5,745 bases of DNA from Paludibacteraceae bacterium (lineage in GTDB: Bacteria; Bacteroidota; Bacteroidia; Bacteroidales; Paludibacteraceae): the NCBI GenBank assembly GCA_947471245.1, contig CANIXM010000144.1:1-5745 (forward strand). The letters run 5' to 3'. This document shows, one piece after another, positions 1 through 5,319 of this stretch. Within the stretch, counting starts at the first letter, position 1. Each line of letters opens with the position of its first letter. The translations under genes and the position numbers were made by a program. The notes under the pieces are model-generated. The model ran no database searches. It was not told where the DNA came from and saw only the letters and a list, made by a program, of their open reading frames with translations.

Positions 1-1674
1 ATTACCCGCTGGCAATCCAGACACTTTCACACTTCCTGAAGACATGGCACATATGGGTTGAATCACCGAGTCAATAACTGGCGCAGTTGGCATTGGAGGC
101 ATAGCATCTATCGTTACAGCTACTGATTCTGAATTACAAGCTCCATTATTAACCAAGATAGAATAACTATTTGAGGGTTCGAATCCAGTGAATTCAGCCG
201 TTGGCCCTGAACCTTGAAGTGTAAGCACATTCGTTCCTACCGATGGCGTGGCTGTCAGTGTCCACGTGGGCGTCGGTGGCAAGTTGCTCAATGCAATGGT
301 GGAATAAGGTTTGCTACAGGTCGGTTTTACTACATTTTCAATTTTAGGAACCGCAGGCGTTATGGGTTGAGGCAACACAGTGACTACAGGCGACTGCAAT
401 GACAAACAAGTGGTAACATCATTGGTAACCACAAAAGTATAATCACCAGGAGTCACATTTTTAATTTCAAGAGTAGTCGTATTTCCCTTATACACTTTTC
501 CATCCGAACCATTCATAGTCCATGCTTGAGTTGGTAAACCTGAGAAAGTTAGCGTTCCAGTGGCAATGGCACAGGTAGGTTGATCTATCTTGATATCGGG
601 CACGTTGGTTACAGGCTGTGGAGGAATGACAATGACCGACGAATCAGACGGTAAGGATGGACAGCCAGACACCTCATCAATCACATAAAATTGATAAGCA
701 CCTCCTAACAGTTTGGGGATAGGAATACTTTCTCCACTTCCCGAAATAATAATTCCCTGATCAGCTGCGGATGTGCCATTCATCACTTGCTTCAACGTCC
801 ATTTACCAGTGCTCGGAAGTCCATATACCAAAACACTCCCAGTAGCCGACTCACAAGTAGGAATAGTGGTTACTTTCACCTTAGGTGGTGGTGGGATGCG
901 TAAAGTATCATTTATTATTTTGGGAGCCGTGGGAGTTGAACCACATCCCGAATTCAAATCTGTAATAAAAAAAGTATATGTACCCTTAGCTTTCAAGCCT
1001 TCAAAAGTAAAAGTAGAATTAGTTCCCGATTGTTCGGGGACGTCGGCAGGCGAGGGTGTTATTTTCCATGAAGCTGGCAATCCACTAAATACAACTCCAC
1101 CTGTTTTCACCCCACAGGTAGGATGTATAACTGAGTCAATTATAACAATTGGCACATTGAGAGATGGATCAATATTCGCTGCATTGGAAGCTATAGACTT
1201 ACATCCCGAACTAGCATCTTCGACTATAAACGTATATGACTTTCCTGATTTTAGTCCATTAACAGTGGTAGATTCTCCATTCCCATCAGGTATTACCACA
1301 TCCGCTGGCGAACATGTCAATCGCCAATTGCCTTTCGGAAGTTTATTTAATGTGACCGATGCAAAATCAAACCCACAGATAGGTTGGATTATGAAGCCTA
1401 TCTGTGGCTGAACTGGAACTACCAGTGTATCATTGATATGCGCTACTACTGACGGTGCTGATGAGCAACCAGTAGCTTCATCTGTAACTGTAAAAGTGTA
1501 ATCGGTATTGTGCTTTAAACCAGAAACAGGAGTAACTACATCACCAACTCCATGAATTGCAGCCACATCAGCAGGGGAAGTAGTCAAAGTCCAGTTCCCT
1601 GAAGGAAAGCGACTTAAATCTACCACACCTGTAGGCACTCCGCATTTGGGATGAGTAGTTCTATCTACTTTAGG
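1..1674 (-). repeat. Tandem array of about 87-residue cysteine-paired Ig-like repeats C2-C8
   Basis: Six complete repeats and the start of a seventh (residues 685-1242). Each opens with a P-x-C motif, continues with G-x-V-x-L-x-x-L-P-x-G-x-W-x-L, and closes with GLxxGxxYTFxVxDxxSGC. The opening cysteines are at residues 695, 784, 871, 958, 1052, 1137 and 1226; the closing ones at 754, 842, 928, 1022, 1107 and 1197. Spacing within a repeat is 55-64 residues, and the period is 85-94. Inter-repeat linkers are rich in Pro and Val (for example IPPPPKV, PPQPVTNVP). The repeats differ clearly from one another, so this is not a recent DNA-level expansion. They probably form an extended stalk stabilised by one disulfide per repeat. 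The array continues past the left edge. Confidence 0.85.
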
Positions 1675-3726
1675 TGCATTGACCACTGGATGAACAGTCA
1701 TAATGATGGATCTAGAATCACTCAAACTAGTAAGTCCATCTACACTCATGGCTGAGGCAGTAACGGTGTATGTGCCCGACATATTGGAAGTTGCATTACT
1801 GATGGTAGGATTCTGAACATTGGAAGTGAAACCATTGGGTCCCGACCAAGAATAAGTAGTAGCTCCGAGAACTGTACATGATAGATTGATGGTTGCCCCA
1901 GAGCAATAAGGACCTCCATCTATGATCGTTTGAATCAATGGAGTTACTTGACCAGCACAACTCACATTCACATCAGTAGCACAATTGGAACTCAATACAA
2001 TATTTTCATTCTTGTAGGTATTCACGCTGAGTCCCGCTTTCAGTCGGACATAGATGGGAACTGCACTGACCACAGTACCCGACTTAGAAATGGTTATCGG
2101 AGTTGATTGGAAAGGACCAGTAGCGGAAGTCGATATCTCAAAGTCGGCAGGAGGAGTAACTGTAATATCAGTACTTAAATCGGAGCCACTGATGGTAAAT
2201 GATTGGACTGCTGATGGGCCATTGGTGACTTTATAACTAAATCCCGCAAGAGAATTATTGCTAGGACTAACAACTGGATTTAGTTTCGTGGGAATGGTAA
2301 CACTTGCAGATGTAGAGGTACAGTTTCCATTTAAATCAGTAACTGTATATTGATAAGTACCTGGGGCAAGACCAGAGACAGTAGTGGAACTTCCACTTCC
2401 TGTTACAACAATATTACCAGGACTACGCTTCAATGACCAGTTGCCAGAAGGTAGGTTATTTAACACCACGCTCCCCGTTGGGGTATTACAGTCTGGACGT
2501 GTGATATTACCCACTGTGGGAGCAGGTATAGAGCCAACAACAACATTGACTGTTTTTGCTTCGTATAGATTGATTTTAAATGAGATATCATCAACAGCAA
2601 AATCGTTACCCGGATCACCAGTACGCATATTCTCAAGTGATATGTGAATTTTGGGTGTACTTGATGATGCCATGTACTGAAATTGCTGCCATATACAAGT
2701 ATTTTTGTTAACCACATAAGGTTGTCCAAAGGTTTGTCCATTCACCTTAAGTTGAAGGATGGAAGGGTTTTCATCTGTGGGTTTATGAAAAGATTGAACC
2801 CAATAAGAAAGACTATAATTCATGTTGGGTTGTACCGTCACATCTGTACCCCAAATCTCCACGTTTGCTACTGACCCACCATTAACACAAAGCATTTTTC
2901 CAGTGCCACTTGTATGGTCACCACAACTGGCAAACCATGCGGACAAATCATATCCCCAAGGGTGTCCTGGATCATCTGTTACTGTATAATTCCCTGGATT
3001 TAATATCGTTTGAGACCAATCAGTGGCAGTAGATGTATAATTATAGGTACTACTAAAACCAACTTTACCTTGCTCAAAGTCCCCATTCTGAACCAAATTA
3101 TTATCTGTAGAAGTACTTGCAATGACGGTATAAGTTCCAGACATTGCAGGAGTAGCATTTGAAATTATCGGATTTTGCAAGGCCGAGGTATAGCCATTGG
3201 GACCTGTCCAAAAATACTGTGTAGCACCTACAGCATTACAGGTCAACTGAATATCTGCTCCCGAGCAATAAGTACCATCACCTCCCACACTGAGAATCTC
3301 AGGATTCACGGCACCTATGCACGGCACATTGACTGATGTAGCACCAGACGAACTTAGTGTTATTTGTTCATTGTAAACATTTACAGGTAGTCCTGCTTTG
3401 AGTCGCACATAGATAGTAGCAGCATTTACAGCTCCACTAACAGGGCTTAAGTTAATAGTGGATTGTTGAAATGCACTACCATCCAACGAAATCTCATAAT
3501 TTGTTGGAGCTGCTACGCCAATAGGACTTATTAATTCAGAACCAGACACAGTAAATGTCAATACCGAAGATGGTCCTTTATTAATTTTATAATTCAAACC
3601 TGTACCTAAGGCTGAATTACTAATCTGAGGACTAGCCACTTTAGCTTTTCGAACTGGTGGTTTGGCAAAAGTAAAAACAGAACTGAAAATTATAAACAAA
3701 ATAACAAAACAACTATTAACCTTCAT
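1..3726 (-). CDS. Large secreted modular Ig-like repeat surface protein (3' end beyond window)
   Basis: Unbroken frame of 1242 codons from an ATG at 3726 to the left edge, with no stop, so the C-terminus is missing. Residues 1-21 form a signal peptide (MK, hydrophobic stretch, likely cut after FTFA). Then come an Ig-like module of the VSGSxL/YVRLKAGL type (33-140), a second Ig/PKD-like module (141-400) interrupted by a jelly-roll-like domain (209-383), one cysteine-paired repeat (402-480), a second copy of both Ig-like modules (482-594, 595-684), and a run of cysteine-paired repeats (685-1242, the last one cut). No catalytic motif is visible. Such architectures are known in Bacteroidetes cell-surface or secreted adhesin-like proteins, often with a C-terminal T9SS or gliding-associated domain; here that end cannot be seen. 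The start is supported by the signal peptide and a promoter match upstream. Role as adhesin or glycan-binding protein is inference. The reading frame and secretion are secure; the function is not. Confidence 0.93.
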   Translation of the reverse strand, partial: MKVNSCFVILFIIFSSVFTFAKPPVRKAKVASPQISNSALGTGLNYKINKGPSSVLTFTVSGSELISPIGVAAPTNYEISLDGSAFQQSTINLSPVSGAVNAATIYVRLKAGLPVNVYNEQITLSSSGATSVNVPCIGAVNPEILSVGGDGTYCSGADIQLTCNAVGATQYFWTGPNGYTSALQNPIISNATPAMSGTYTVIASTSTDNNLVQNGDFEQGKVGFSSTYNYTSTATDWSQTILNPGNYTVTDDPGHPWGYDLSAWFASCGDHTSGTGKMLCVNGGSVANVEIWGTDVTVQPNMNYSLSYWVQSFHKPTDENPSILQLKVNGQTFGQPYVVNKNTCIWQQFQYMASSSTPKIHISLENMRTGDPGNDFAVDDISFKINLYEAKTVNVVVGSIPAPTVGNITRPDCNTPTGSVVLNNLPSGNWSLKRSPGNIVVTGSGSSTTVSGLAPGTYQYTVTDLNGNCTSTSASVTIPTKLNPVVSPSNNSLAGFSYKVTNGPSAVQSFTISGSDLSTDITVTPPADFEISTSATGPFQSTPITISKSGTVVSAVPIYVRLKAGLSVNTYKNENIVLSSNCATDVNVSCAGQVTPLIQTIIDGGPYCSGATINLSCTVLGATTYSWSGPNGFTSNVQNPTISNATSNMSGTYTVTASAMSVDGLTSLSDSRSIIMTVHPVVNAPKVDRTTHPKCGVPTGVVDLSRFPSGNWTLTTSPADVAAIHGVGDVVTPVSGLKHNTDYTFTVTDEATGCSSAPSVVAHINDTLVVPVQPQIGFIIQPICGFDFASVTLNKLPKGNWRLTCSPADVVIPDGNGESTTVNGLKSGKSYTFIVEDASSGCKSIASNAANIDPSLNVPIVIIDSVIHPTCGVKTGGVVFSGLPASWKITPSPADVPEQSGTNSTFTFEGLKAKGTYTFFITDLNSGCGSTPTAPKIINDTLRIPPPPKVKVTTIPTCESATGSVLVYGLPSTGKWTLKQVMNGTSAADQGIIISGSGESIPIPKLLGGAYQFYVIDEVSGCPSLPSDSSVIVIPPQPVTNVPDIKIDQPTCAIATGTLTFSGLPTQAWTMNGSDGKVYKGNTTTLEIKNVTPGDYTFVVTNDVTTCLSLQSPVVTVLPQPITPAVPKIENVVKPTCSKPYSTIALSNLPPTPTWTLTATPSVGTNVLTLQGSGPTAEFTGFEPSNSYSILVNNGACNSESVAVTIDAMPPMPTAPVIDSVIQPICAMSSGSVKVSGLPAGN
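1675..2283 (-). repeat. Second copy of the paired Ig-like modules (residues 482-684)
   Basis: Residues 482-594 repeat module A (VQSFTISGSDL, DFEIS, YVRLKAGLSVNTY, closing SCAGQV). Residues 595-684 repeat the following Ig/PKD-like module (YCSGATINLSC, YSWSGPNGFTS, QNPTISNAT, MSGTYTVTAS). The matching segments in copy 1 are at residues 33-140 and 141-208 plus 384-400. In this copy the second module is uninterrupted; the loop holding the jelly-roll domain in copy 1 is here a short Ser-rich stretch (MSVDGLTSLSDSRS). Protein similarity is obvious but the DNA has diverged, so this is an old duplication. YCSG and LSC supply a cysteine pair typical of Ig-like folds. Confidence 0.8.
2287..2523 (-). 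repeat. Isolated cysteine-paired Ig-like repeat C1 (residues 402-480)
   Basis: First member of the repeat family that dominates the rest of the protein. It has PDC (Cys413), GSVVLNNLPSGNWSL, a Gly/Ser-rich turn, TVSGLAPGTYQYTVTD and a closing Cys469. It is separated from the other members by the second copy of the A and Ig modules, so it completes the first A-Ig-C set. The pattern resembles the SprB-type and related Ig-like repeats of Bacteroidetes surface proteins, though with a GNWxL core rather than the usual PYxYxW. Confidence 0.75.
2578..3102 (-). other. Inserted jelly-roll / carbohydrate-binding-like domain (residues 209-383)
   Basis: A domain of about 175 residues starts with NLVQNGDFEQG (residues 210-220) and ends with GNDFAVDDISF (373-383), the beginning and end signatures of a beta-sandwich module seen in many Bacteroidetes secreted proteins and resembling the CBM4/9 and galactose-binding-like folds. 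Internal landmarks are DHTSGTGKM (270-278) followed by VNGG, an aromatic W292, PNMNYSLSYWV (300-310), VNGQTFG and W346. It interrupts an Ig-like module: the strand before (MSGTYTVIAS) and the strand after (TVNVVV) are contiguous in the second copy of that module. It is the part of the protein most likely to bind a ligand such as a glycan, but no binding residues can be assigned. Confidence 0.7.
3307..3630 (-). other. Ig-like module A, copy 1 (protein residues 33-140)
   Basis: Beta-rich module of about 108 residues beginning after the short Lys/Pro-rich linker that follows the signal peptide. It shows the order common in Bacteroidetes surface proteins: a GPSSVLTFTVSGSEL strand, a NYEIS segment, the highly conserved YVRLKAGLPVNVY segment near residues 106-118, and a closing LSSSGAT...V strand. 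It aligns along its whole length with residues 482-594 of the same protein. I recognise the family pattern but cannot give a reliable database name. Its function is probably structural, as a stalk or spacer. Confidence 0.75.
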
Positions 3727-3805
3727 ATTAAATAGATTAAATTAGTCTGGATAACTTTCAAAAAAAAATGTGAAGGCGTAAAGTTACTGTTTCTTCGAAT
3801 ATTAA

Positions 3806-3838
3806 CAAAGTTATATTCATAATTTTACATAATACAAA
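3806..3838 (-). promoter_or_regulatory. Candidate Bacteroidetes-type promoter for the large surface-protein gene
   Basis: On the minus strand TAACTTTG (3813-3806) fits the TAnnTTTG -7 element, and TTTG (3838-3835) fits the -33 element, with a 21-base spacer. Transcription would begin near 3799 and give a leader of about 70 bases, AT-rich and without a clear Shine-Dalgarno sequence. The -33 element lies in the outer part of the terminator stem of the upstream gene. Confidence 0.55.
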
Positions 3839-3873
3839 ATGGTTTTAGAATTTGGCATCCTAAAACCATTTTG
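3835..3873 (-). terminator. Hairpin downstream of the LRR protein gene, probable terminator
   Basis: A perfect 14-bp inverted repeat (3835-3848 with 3860-3873) and an 11-base loop, starting 57 bases after the stop codon at 3931. In the transcribed direction the second arm ends in CCATTTTG followed by TATTATG, so the U-tract is short and interrupted. It should work as an intrinsic terminator of moderate strength, or as a 3'-end stabilising hairpin. Its position between two same-strand genes supports separate transcription units. Confidence 0.6.
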
Positions 3874-3930
3874 AGGCACCCCCTTCAACATTGACGTAGG
3901 GGATAATTTATTTGAAATAAAGCTGAGTTA

Positions 3931-5181
3931 CTATTCAAAAATCATTTTACGCTGACCTACTATCGACCCATTTTTATCTTTTAGCACCAGAATGTTAACG
4001 CCTTTTAATCCAAGTGAAGTTAAGTCAAAACTTGACTGAGATTTAGTCAGTTGGTCACTAAATACAACCCTACCAAATCCATCAACAATACTTACGCTCA
4101 AAATCTCACCAACTGACGAAATAAGTTCAATCTTAAAGTCACCCTTTGTTGGAGATGGATAAACATTAAAGTCTAATACATTCAAGTCATTAACAGTAGT
4201 TGCAATCATATTGGTAAAATCCTTCCAAACAATGCTCGATGCATAAACAGTCTTATTTGGCACTGCTAGTACACAAGTAGATTTATTGACCCCAGTAAAC
4301 ACTGCTGGAGATGATGACAAATCCACTGGTGTGGCTTTGGAAACAACAATTGAAGCCAAAGATGTACAATTATAAAATGCTGAATCAGCAATAGAAGTGA
4401 CCGTACTTGGCAATGAAACGCTTGCAATTTTGCAACCCAAAAATGCAGACTTTCCGATAGAGCTTACAGCATTGGGCAGTGTCACAGCATTCAGAGATGT
4501 ACAACCACGACAGAGACTATTTCCTATCACACTAACACCATTGGGTATAGTTAGCGAAGTAAGACTGGAGCACCCCTTAAATACAGAATCAGCCAGAGTG
4601 GTAAGAGTTGATGGAAGCGAAATACTCGTCAACGACTGACAATATCCAAATGCTGTCTTCTCTAAGGTTTTAAGGGAACTAGGCAATGACACTGATGATA
4701 ACAGCGTGCATTTTGCAAAAGCCCCATCTTTTATCGTTGTAACTGAAGCTGGGATGGCTATAGTAGTCAGAGCAGTACTACCAAATGCAATAAAACCAAT
4801 GGCAGTAATGCTAGTTGGCAATGAAACAGACTTAACTGGACACACGAATAAGGAAGGAAACAATCTACAGAAAGCAAAATCGGGAATTTCATTTGCTGAG
4901 TAATTGATTGTCAAAAAACTTGTGCCTGAGGGTCCTATATAAGCCACTATTGTAGCTCCACTAATGTTTAGATCCGAAATACTAGGCATTAAATCACGGA
5001 TGCACTGAAAATCACGAGCATCCATGGTACCTGTAATGGTAAGATTAGTAACCGTACCCAACTCAATGGGCGTTAAAACTGTTGCGAGTGTTCCTGCTGT
5101 TAGATTTACTGTTTTCGAAACAGCACCTTGTGCGAGTATCATCACACAAAGAAATGAAAATAAAAGAGTAATTTTTTTCAT
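3931..5181 (-). CDS. BspA-like leucine-rich repeat protein with T9SS type A sorting domain
   Basis: Complete 416-residue secreted protein. Residues 1-22 are a signal peptide (MKK, hydrophobic core, cut near AVSK). Residues 24-100 are the N-terminal region common to these proteins (TITGTMDARDF, near 48-58, then LNISGA). Residues 97-281 hold about eight LRR_5/BspA-type repeats of 22-23 residues (pattern xxIxxxAFxxCxSLxSVxLPSx). Next comes the capping segment with VFTGVN and CVLAVPNKTVYASSIVWKDF. Residues 330-416 are a Por-secretion tail (VYPSPTKGDF at 340-349, DGFGRVVFSD, a DLTSLGLKG strand, final Lys-rich KMIFE). The family uses T9SS to cross the outer membrane and be released or anchored at the surface. 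LRRs usually bind proteins; BspA itself binds host proteins, but no ligand can be inferred here. The start is set by the signal peptide; the gene has its own candidate promoter and terminator. Confidence 0.94.
   Translation of the reverse strand: MKKITLLFSFLCVMILAQGAVSKTVNLTAGTLATVLTPIELGTVTNLTITGTMDARDFQCIRDLMPSISDLNISGATIVAYIGPSGTSFLTINYSANEIPDFAFCRLFPSLFVCPVKSVSLPTSITAIGFIAFGSTALTTIAIPASVTTIKDGAFAKCTLLSSVSLPSSLKTLEKTAFGYCQSLTSISLPSTLTTLADSVFKGCSSLTSLTIPNGVSVIGNSLCRGCTSLNAVTLPNAVSSIGKSAFLGCKIASVSLPSTVTSIADSAFYNCTSLASIVVSKATPVDLSSSPAVFTGVNKSTCVLAVPNKTVYASSIVWKDFTNMIATTVNDLNVLDFNVYPSPTKGDFKIELISSVGEILSVSIVDGFGRVVFSDQLTKSQSSFDLTSLGLKGVNILVLKDKNGSIVGQRKMIFE
3934..4194 (-). other. T9SS type A (Por secretion) C-terminal sorting domain (residues 330-416)
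   Basis: The last 87 residues fit the beta-sandwich sorting domain: a linker (VNDLNVLDF), the signature VYPSPTKGDFKI (usual form YPNPT), a central VSIVDGFGRVVF strand pair, a DLTSLGLKGVNILVLKD stretch, and a basic QRKMIFE end. In known systems this domain is recognised by the outer-membrane translocon and usually cut off. The Asn-to-Ser change in YPxP is conservative. It is the clearest evidence that the organism has a T9SS. Confidence 0.88.
4339..4893 (-). repeat. Leucine-rich repeat array of the BspA-like protein (residues 97-281)
   Basis: About eight repeats of 22-23 residues, each with an Ile/Leu strand, AF (or equivalent), a cysteine before SL, and a SxxLPSS-type end. The cysteines fall at 158, 181, 204, 227, 250 and 272, giving a spacing of 23 residues except 22 at the last step, where one residue is missing in the LGCKIAS repeat. 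The sixth repeat has LCRGC in place of AFxGC. The regular register shows a continuous solenoid without insertions. Confidence 0.9.
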
Positions 5182-5215
5182 AATATGAACAATAAGGGTT
5201 TATAAGTTGTAAAAG

Positions 5216-5248
5216 CAAAAATACAATTAGTAATTCAAATCAACACAA
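5216..5248 (-). promoter_or_regulatory. Candidate promoter for the BspA-like LRR gene
   Basis: On the minus strand TATTTTTG (5223-5216) fits TAnnTTTG. TTG triplets at 5243-5241 (17-base spacer) and 5248-5246 (22-base spacer) are possible -33 elements. Transcription would start near 5209, leaving a leader of about 28 bases. The site lies just after the tsf terminator, as expected for an independent unit. The AT-rich context makes chance matches possible. Confidence 0.42.
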
Positions 5249-5259
5249 TCTTAGTTGTT

Positions 5260-5299
5260 AAAAAAAAGTCCCTTCATTTTCATGAAAGGACTTTTTTTT
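5260..5299 (-). terminator. Strong rho-independent terminator of tsf (potentially bidirectional)
   Basis: GTCCCTTCAT (5268-5277) pairs with ATGAAAGGAC (5282-5291), ten positions with one C/A mismatch and a four-base loop. The stem is flanked by eight A (5260-5267) on one side and eight T (5292-5299) on the other. Read on the minus strand it is a stable hairpin followed by eight U, 20 bases after the tsf stop codon. Because of the symmetric A/T runs it could also stop transcription coming from the opposite strand. Confidence 0.9.
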
Positions 5300-5319
5300 A
5301 TAAAGGTAAACAATACCTC

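Noticed and set aside
214..402. Short plus-strand open frame rich in Arg and Cys
   Set aside because: Antisense shadow of cysteine-paired repeats C6 and C7; composition is an artefact of the opposite strand.
773..1411. 212-codon plus-strand open frame
   Set aside because: It is fully antisense to the large surface-protein gene, whose signal peptide, domain order and repeats are clear. Its translation resembles no known protein, has no start context, and the length follows from the low frequency of stops opposite Ser/Thr/Val-rich repeats.
1..1674. CRISPR array or DNA-level tandem repeats in the repeat region
   Set aside because: The periodicity of about 260 bases is at the protein level only. 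The DNA units are diverged and there are no short identical repeats with unique spacers.
2054..2874. Three plus-strand frames (2054-2236, 2384-2647, 2683-2874) and one minus-strand frame (2460-2741)
   Set aside because: All overlap the real minus-strand frame, which continues without a stop through recognisable modules. The minus-strand one is in a different frame from the main gene and has no recognisable domain.
3880..3902. Small inverted repeat (CCCCT with AGGGG, inner TCAA with TTGA) just after the LRR gene stop codon
   Set aside because: The stem is short and bulged by three bases, with no U-tract. It could be a minor 3'-UTR hairpin, but the longer perfect hairpin at 3835-3873 is the better terminator.
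4397..4903. Two plus-strand frames opposite the LRR gene (4397-4639, 4706-4903)
   Set aside because: Antisense of the leucine-rich repeats; their own periodicity mirrors the 23-residue LRR period.
5137..5181. Possible lipoprotein signal in the LRR protein because of Cys12
   Set aside because: The cysteine sits inside the hydrophobic core after SFL, which does not fit the lipobox, and a normal signal peptidase I site follows near residue 22. The T9SS tail also fits a soluble exported protein.
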